From an uncultured Eubacteriales bacterium (GTDB taxonomy: Bacteria > Bacillota > Clostridia > Oscillospirales > Oscillospiraceae): a stretch of 25,293 nucleotides of DNA. Both the position numbers and the translations under genes were made by a program. Numbering within the stretch: the first letter of the stretch is position 1; every line of letters begins with the position of its first letter. Shown here piece after piece: positions 22,468 through 25,293 of the stretch. The stretch spans positions 1 through 25,293 of the forward strand of contig URSX01000015.1 of the NCBI GenBank assembly GCA_900550615.1, given 5' to 3'. The notes below the pieces were generated by a model. The model had not been told where the DNA came from, made no database searches, and worked only from the letters and a program-made list of their open reading frames with translations.

Positions 22468-23187
22468 TTATGCCTCCTTTACAATTGTTCCGATTTTTTC
22501 TCCGCGCAGGACGCGGATGATATTATAGGGATCCTTCAGAGCGAAGACCAGCACGGGGATGTGGTTGTCCATGGAGAGGCTGGTGGCCGTGCTGTCCATG
22601 ACAGACAGGTGCCGGGCCAACACATCGTCATAGGTGATGGAGTCGAACTTCTTGGCTGTGGAGAACTTAGCCGGATCGCAGTCGTACACGCCGTCGATGT
22701 TCTTGGCCAGCAGGATCACGTCCGCGCCGATCTCCGCCGCCCGCAGCACAGCTGCGGTGTCCGTGGAGAAAAACGGACTGCCGATGCCGCAGCCGAAGAT
22801 CACCACGCGGCCCTTTTCCAGGTGCCGGATGGCCCGGGCCCGGATATAAGGCTCCGCCACCTCCTTGATCTCCAGCGCAGTCTGCACCCGCACATCCACG
22901 CCCTTCTGCTCCAGCACGTCCGCCATGGCCATGCAGTTCATGGCGGTGGCCAGCATGCCCATGTGGTCGGCCCGGGTGCGCTCAATGTAGCCCTCGCCGT
23001 TCTTCACGCCGCGCCAGAAATTGCCGCCGCCGATGACGATGCCCACCTGCACGCCCATAGCCACGCACTCCCGGATCACATCCGCCACCTGGCCCATGAC
23101 CTGAAAATCCAGGCCAAAATGCTTCTCGCCCGCCAGGGCTTCCCCGCTGATCTTCAGCAGTACCCGCTTATACTTCGGTTCGTCCAT
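22468..23187 (-). CDS. pyrH: Uridylate kinase
   Basis: PyrH phosphorylates UMP to UDP. The 239-residue protein belongs to the amino-acid kinase family: LLKISGEAL near the N-terminus, IVIGGGNFWRG, ATAMNCMAMADVLE, FGCGIGSPFFSTDTAA and AKNIDGVYDCDP are all visible. The ATG at 23187 is chosen over an upstream frame start at 23211 because GGGAGG lies 6 nt ahead of it. It is the first gene of the minus-strand run, behind the promoter at 23232-23260. Confidence 0.97.
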   Translation of the reverse strand: MDEPKYKRVLLKISGEALAGEKHFGLDFQVMGQVADVIRECVAMGVQVGIVIGGGNFWRGVKNGEGYIERTRADHMGMLATAMNCMAMADVLEQKGVDVRVQTALEIKEVAEPYIRARAIRHLEKGRVVIFGCGIGSPFFSTDTAAVLRAAEIGADVILLAKNIDGVYDCDPAKFSTAKKFDSITYDDVLARHLSVMDSTATSLSMDNHIPVLVFALKDPYNIIRVLRGEKIGTIVKEA

Positions 23188-23231
23188 ACGAAGCCTCCCT
23201 ATACTACGCATAAATTTTTATTGCACACAAT

Positions 23232-23260
23232 ATTTTACAATATTTCAAGGCTTTTGTAAA
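23232..23260 (-). promoter_or_regulatory. Promoter of the pyrH-polC run
   Basis: On the minus strand TTTACA (23260-23255), a 17-nt spacer and TAAAAT (23237-23232) are each one base from consensus, about 45 nt ahead of the pyrH start codon. It is divergent from the promoter at 23285. Confidence 0.75.
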
Positions 23261-23284
23261 TGAAATTTTCGTAAAAGGCGGCTC

Positions 23285-23312
23285 TTGTTTTTTTGCGGTC
23301 AAAGGCTATAAT
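23285..23312 (+). promoter_or_regulatory. Promoter of the MBL-fold hydrolase gene
   Basis: TTGTTT (23285-23290), a 16-nt spacer and a perfect TATAAT (23307-23312) are seen. The transcript would begin about 10 nt before the inverted-repeat element at 23330, giving a leader of about 160 nt. Confidence 0.7.
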
Positions 23313-23329
23313 AAAGCTATGCAAAAAAC

Positions 23330-23431
23330 TGTCATTGCGAGGCCAGTCCGCTGACTGGCCGTGGCAATCCGTTTTCCCAAAAAGGACGAAAGAGCGGATT
23401 CACACGGTCTCTTCGCTCCCTCGGAATGACA
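23330..23431. mobile_element. 102-bp MITE-like inverted-repeat element
   Basis: Terminal inverted repeats TGTCATTGCGAGG (23330-23342) and CCTCGGAATGACA (23419-23431) match at 12 of 13 positions. Just inside the left end, GGCCAGT/ACTGGCC (23341-23360) forms a hairpin. There is no coding capacity. Elements bounded by TGTCATT-CGAGG and carrying GTGGCAATCCG are familiar as short intergenic repeats in Clostridia (recollection, not a search). It sits in the leader of the hydrolase gene. A target duplication is not clear because both flanks are A-rich. Confidence 0.65.
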
Positions 23432-23476
23432 AAAGCAGAATTTTCAGCAGGAAAACGAAAAGGAGAATCGTACACC

Positions 23477-24385
23477 ATGGAGCTGCGCCATGTTTCAGGC
23501 AGCACCTATGTGGCCGTGGGGGCCACGGCGCTGCTGCCCATTTATAAGCTCAATGACACCGACATCGTTCTCATGGACACGGGCTACGCCAAGCTGGACC
23601 GCAGCGGTCTGACCCACCTTCTGGACGAAAACGGCTTCCATCTCAAGGGGATCATCTGCTCCCACGCCCACTTCGACCACACAGGAAACGTCCGCTACCT
23701 GCAGCAGCGCTATGGAGCCCTGGCCGCCGCCCAGATCATCGAGGCGGGCATCTCCGTCAACCCCGACGCCTACCGGGCCAACTATGTGGCACTGACCTAC
23801 CGGCGCAGCCGGGAATATTTCCTGGAGGAGTGCTTCACCGCCGACGTCATCATCTCCGCCGACGATACGGAGCTTAACTTCTGCGGGGCGAAGTTCGGCA
23901 TTCTGCAGCTGCCCGGCCACAGTGCCGGACACATCGGCATCATCACCCCCGACGGCGTGGCCTATCTGGGGGACTGCCTCATCAGCCGGTCGGAAATTGA
24001 GAGCGCCAAGCTGCCCACCTCCATGTTCATCGCCCGGGATCTGGAGAGCAAGAGAAAGCTCTACGAGCTGCACTGCCCCAAATACATCGTGGCGCACAAG
24101 GAGGTACTGGACGATATCACCGGCCTCATCGGAGAGAACATTCGCTTCATAGAGGACAAGGCGCAGGAAATGCTGGACTGCCTGCAGGAGGGCATGACCT
24201 TCGACCAATGGCTCTATGAATTTTGCAGGCGGGAGAACATCCGCACCCACAACCAGCTGAAATACAGCATCGTGGAGCGGAATTTTTCCAACTTCGCCGG
24301 CTGGATGGAGGACGAGGGCATGGTGGAGGTGCGCAGGGAGTTCTGCGCGAAGAAATACTATCCCCACAGCTCCGGGCAGGCATAA
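23477..24385 (+). CDS. Metallo-beta-lactamase-fold hydrolase
   Basis: This 302-residue cytoplasmic protein has the MBL metal site HAHFDH (His63, His65, Asp67, His68 in CSHAHFDHTG), PGHSAGH (His148) and LGDC (Asp166). The later AHKEV (about 215) could supply the last ligand. A C-terminal helical region (about 225-302, NFSNFAGWMEDEGMVEV) resembles a winged-helix-like add-on. Substrate is unknown; glyoxalase II-like thioester hydrolysis is one option. The ATG at 23477, with AGGAG at 23461-23465, is chosen over an ATG at 23426 that lies inside the inverted repeat. It is monocistronic. Confidence 0.88.
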   Translation: MELRHVSGSTYVAVGATALLPIYKLNDTDIVLMDTGYAKLDRSGLTHLLDENGFHLKGIICSHAHFDHTGNVRYLQQRYGALAAAQIIEAGISVNPDAYRANYVALTYRRSREYFLEECFTADVIISADDTELNFCGAKFGILQLPGHSAGHIGIITPDGVAYLGDCLISRSEIESAKLPTSMFIARDLESKRKLYELHCPKYIVAHKEVLDDITGLIGENIRFIEDKAQEMLDCLQEGMTFDQWLYEFCRRENIRTHNQLKYSIVERNFSNFAGWMEDEGMVEVRREFCAKKYYPHSSGQA

Positions 24386-24412
24386 GAGAAGATACTCTTT
24401 ACAGGTAAATGA

Positions 24413-24446
24413 AGCCCTGGCGGCCAAAACGGCCGTCAGGGCTTTT
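24413..24446 (+). terminator. Rho-independent terminator
   Basis: AGCCCTGGCGGCC (24413-24425) pairs with CGGCCGTCAGGGCT (24430-24443) around AAAA with one G-U wobble, followed by a short T-run. It lies between the convergent hydrolase and P-type ATPase genes and may act in both directions. Confidence 0.8.
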
Positions 24447-24465
24447 GTTGCTTTTTGCAGGGCCG

Positions 24466-25293
24466 TTACTCACCGGCCGGGAGCTGCTTGGCAAGCTCCT
24501 CATCCTCCGGCAGCAGGTCCGTCATGCTCTTGAGGCTGATGCCCAACGTGGACATATTATGCAGCAGAGCCGACGTGGCCGGGGGCAATATCCCCGCAAC
24601 GCCCAGCACGATCAGCGAGAGGTTAAATCCCACGATGAACCGGTAGTTCCAGTGGATGCGCCGCATAAGCTGCTCACTGAGCCTGCGCAGAGTCACCAGG
24701 GCAAACAGATCCTCCGAGGCAATGGTGATATCGGCGATTTCCCGGGCAATGGCCGCTCCGGTGGAGATGGCAATGCCCGCGTCCGCCTCGGAGAGGGCGG
24801 GGGAATCATTGACGCCGTCGCCCACCATGACCACCGTGTGGCCCTTTTCCCGCTCCTTATGGATGAACGCCGCCTTATCCTCCGGCAGCACCTCGGAATA
24901 CACCGCGTCCACTCCTACCTCCGCCGCAACGGCTTCGGCAGTTTTCCGGTTGTCCCCGGTCATCATCACCACATTGGCAAAGCCACACTCGTGCAGCGCC
25001 GCCACAGCCGCCCGGGCCTCCCGGCGCAGGGGATCGTGGATGCAGATGACAGCCGCCAGCTGGCCGGCTATGCACAGGTACAGGTGGGAATACTCCGCCG
25101 GGAGGGCGGCAAACTTCTCCTCCTCCCCCTCCGGCACACGGCAGCCCTCGTCCTCGAAGACGAAGTGGGCGCTGCCGATGAGGACCTTTTCCCCCTCCAC
25201 CATGCTGGAGATGCCGTGGGCCACCACATACTGCACCTGGGAGTGGTACTCCTCGTGGGACAGGCCCCGGCGCTTGGCCTCCTCCACCACGGC
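24466..25293 (-). CDS. Heavy-metal P1B-type ATPase, C-terminal part (partial)
   Basis: This is the C-terminal 275 residues of a cation-transporting P-type ATPase; the start lies beyond the right edge. The visible parts are the end of the nucleotide-binding domain (GEKVLIGSAHFV), the P-domain motifs MTGDNRKTAEAVA and VMVGDGVNDSPALSEADAGIAI, and the last two membrane helices (FIVGFNLSLIVLGVAGILPP and ALLHNMSTLGISLKSM). The HN...S..SM last helix differs from the classic Cu-type motif, so the metal cannot be named. The phosphorylation motif DKTG and any N-terminal metal-binding domain are outside the window. The gene faces the hydrolase gene, with a hairpin between them. Confidence 0.92.
   Translation of the reverse strand, partial: AVVEEAKRRGLSHEEYHSQVQYVVAHGISSMVEGEKVLIGSAHFVFEDEGCRVPEGEEEKFAALPAEYSHLYLCIAGQLAAVICIHDPLRREARAAVAALHECGFANVVMMTGDNRKTAEAVAAEVGVDAVYSEVLPEDKAAFIHKEREKGHTVVMVGDGVNDSPALSEADAGIAISTGAAIAREIADITIASEDLFALVTLRRLSEQLMRRIHWNYRFIVGFNLSLIVLGVAGILPPATSALLHNMSTLGISLKSMTDLLPEDEELAKQLPAGE

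Noticed and set aside
23426..23476. Longer N-terminus for the MBL hydrolase starting at ATG 23426
   Set aside because: The ATG belongs to the terminal inverted repeat of the element; the added residues do not fit the family, and AGGAG lies before the ATG at 23477.

Overview
The window looks like a chromosomal segment of a low-to-mid GC-biased, spore-lineage Gram-positive anaerobe of the Clostridia, most likely in or near the Oscillospiraceae/Oscillospirales. The reasons are a Gram-positive-type PolC polymerase, a SpoVT/AbrB-type regulator, an ER-type SipW signal peptidase with TasA-like substrates, a G5/3D cell-wall protein, near-consensus sigma-A promoters with AGGAGG-type ribosome binding sites, and many short palindromic intergenic repeats. 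The genus assignment is inference; there is no rRNA gene here to settle it.

Layout, left to right. (1) 1-265: the last codons of an unidentified gene, a second near-identical copy of those codons 170 bp on, and a strong terminator. (2) 380-683: a promoter and a 59-codon small ORF. (3) 921-4660: a four-gene plus-strand operon encoding a TasA-like protein with a C-terminal sorting-like signal, a second TasA-like secreted protein, a SipW-type signal peptidase with a coiled-coil tail, and a third surface protein with a SipW-type signal and a long acidic Ser/Pro/Ala-rich tail. This is the most accessory-looking part of the window. (4) 4661-5138: gene-free, possibly decayed sequence. (5) 5139-6634 (minus): rimM-trmD with its own promoter and terminator. 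(6) 6750-8038 (plus): a G5/3D-domain wall protein with a structured leader. (7) 8054-8220: a cluster of palindromes. (8) 8259-9185 (minus) a tRNA-dihydrouridine synthase and 9284-10054 (plus) an unknown protein, transcribed divergently from promoters that appear to share one -35 hexamer. (9) 10058-10353: hairpin repeats and a terminator. (10) 10366-12941 (plus): an operon of an AbrB-type regulator, a methionine gamma-lyase family PLP enzyme and an EamA-type transporter, ending in a bidirectional terminator. (11) 12945-23260 (minus): one long run pyrH-frr-uppS-cdsA-dxr-rseP-ispG-polC. (12) 23285-24446 (plus): a metallo-beta-lactamase-fold hydrolase whose leader carries a 102-bp inverted-repeat element. 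(13) 24466 to the right edge (minus): the C-terminal part of a heavy-metal P-type ATPase.

The minus-strand run ties together UMP phosphorylation, ribosome recycling, undecaprenyl and CDP-diacylglycerol lipid synthesis, the MEP isoprenoid pathway (dxr, ispG feeding uppS), site-2 proteolysis and the replicative polymerase; this order is the conserved Firmicutes arrangement. The SipW/TasA-like operon is the best candidate for a less-described system: it encodes an exporter-side peptidase together with three different candidate substrates, one of which carries features expected for covalent or membrane anchoring.
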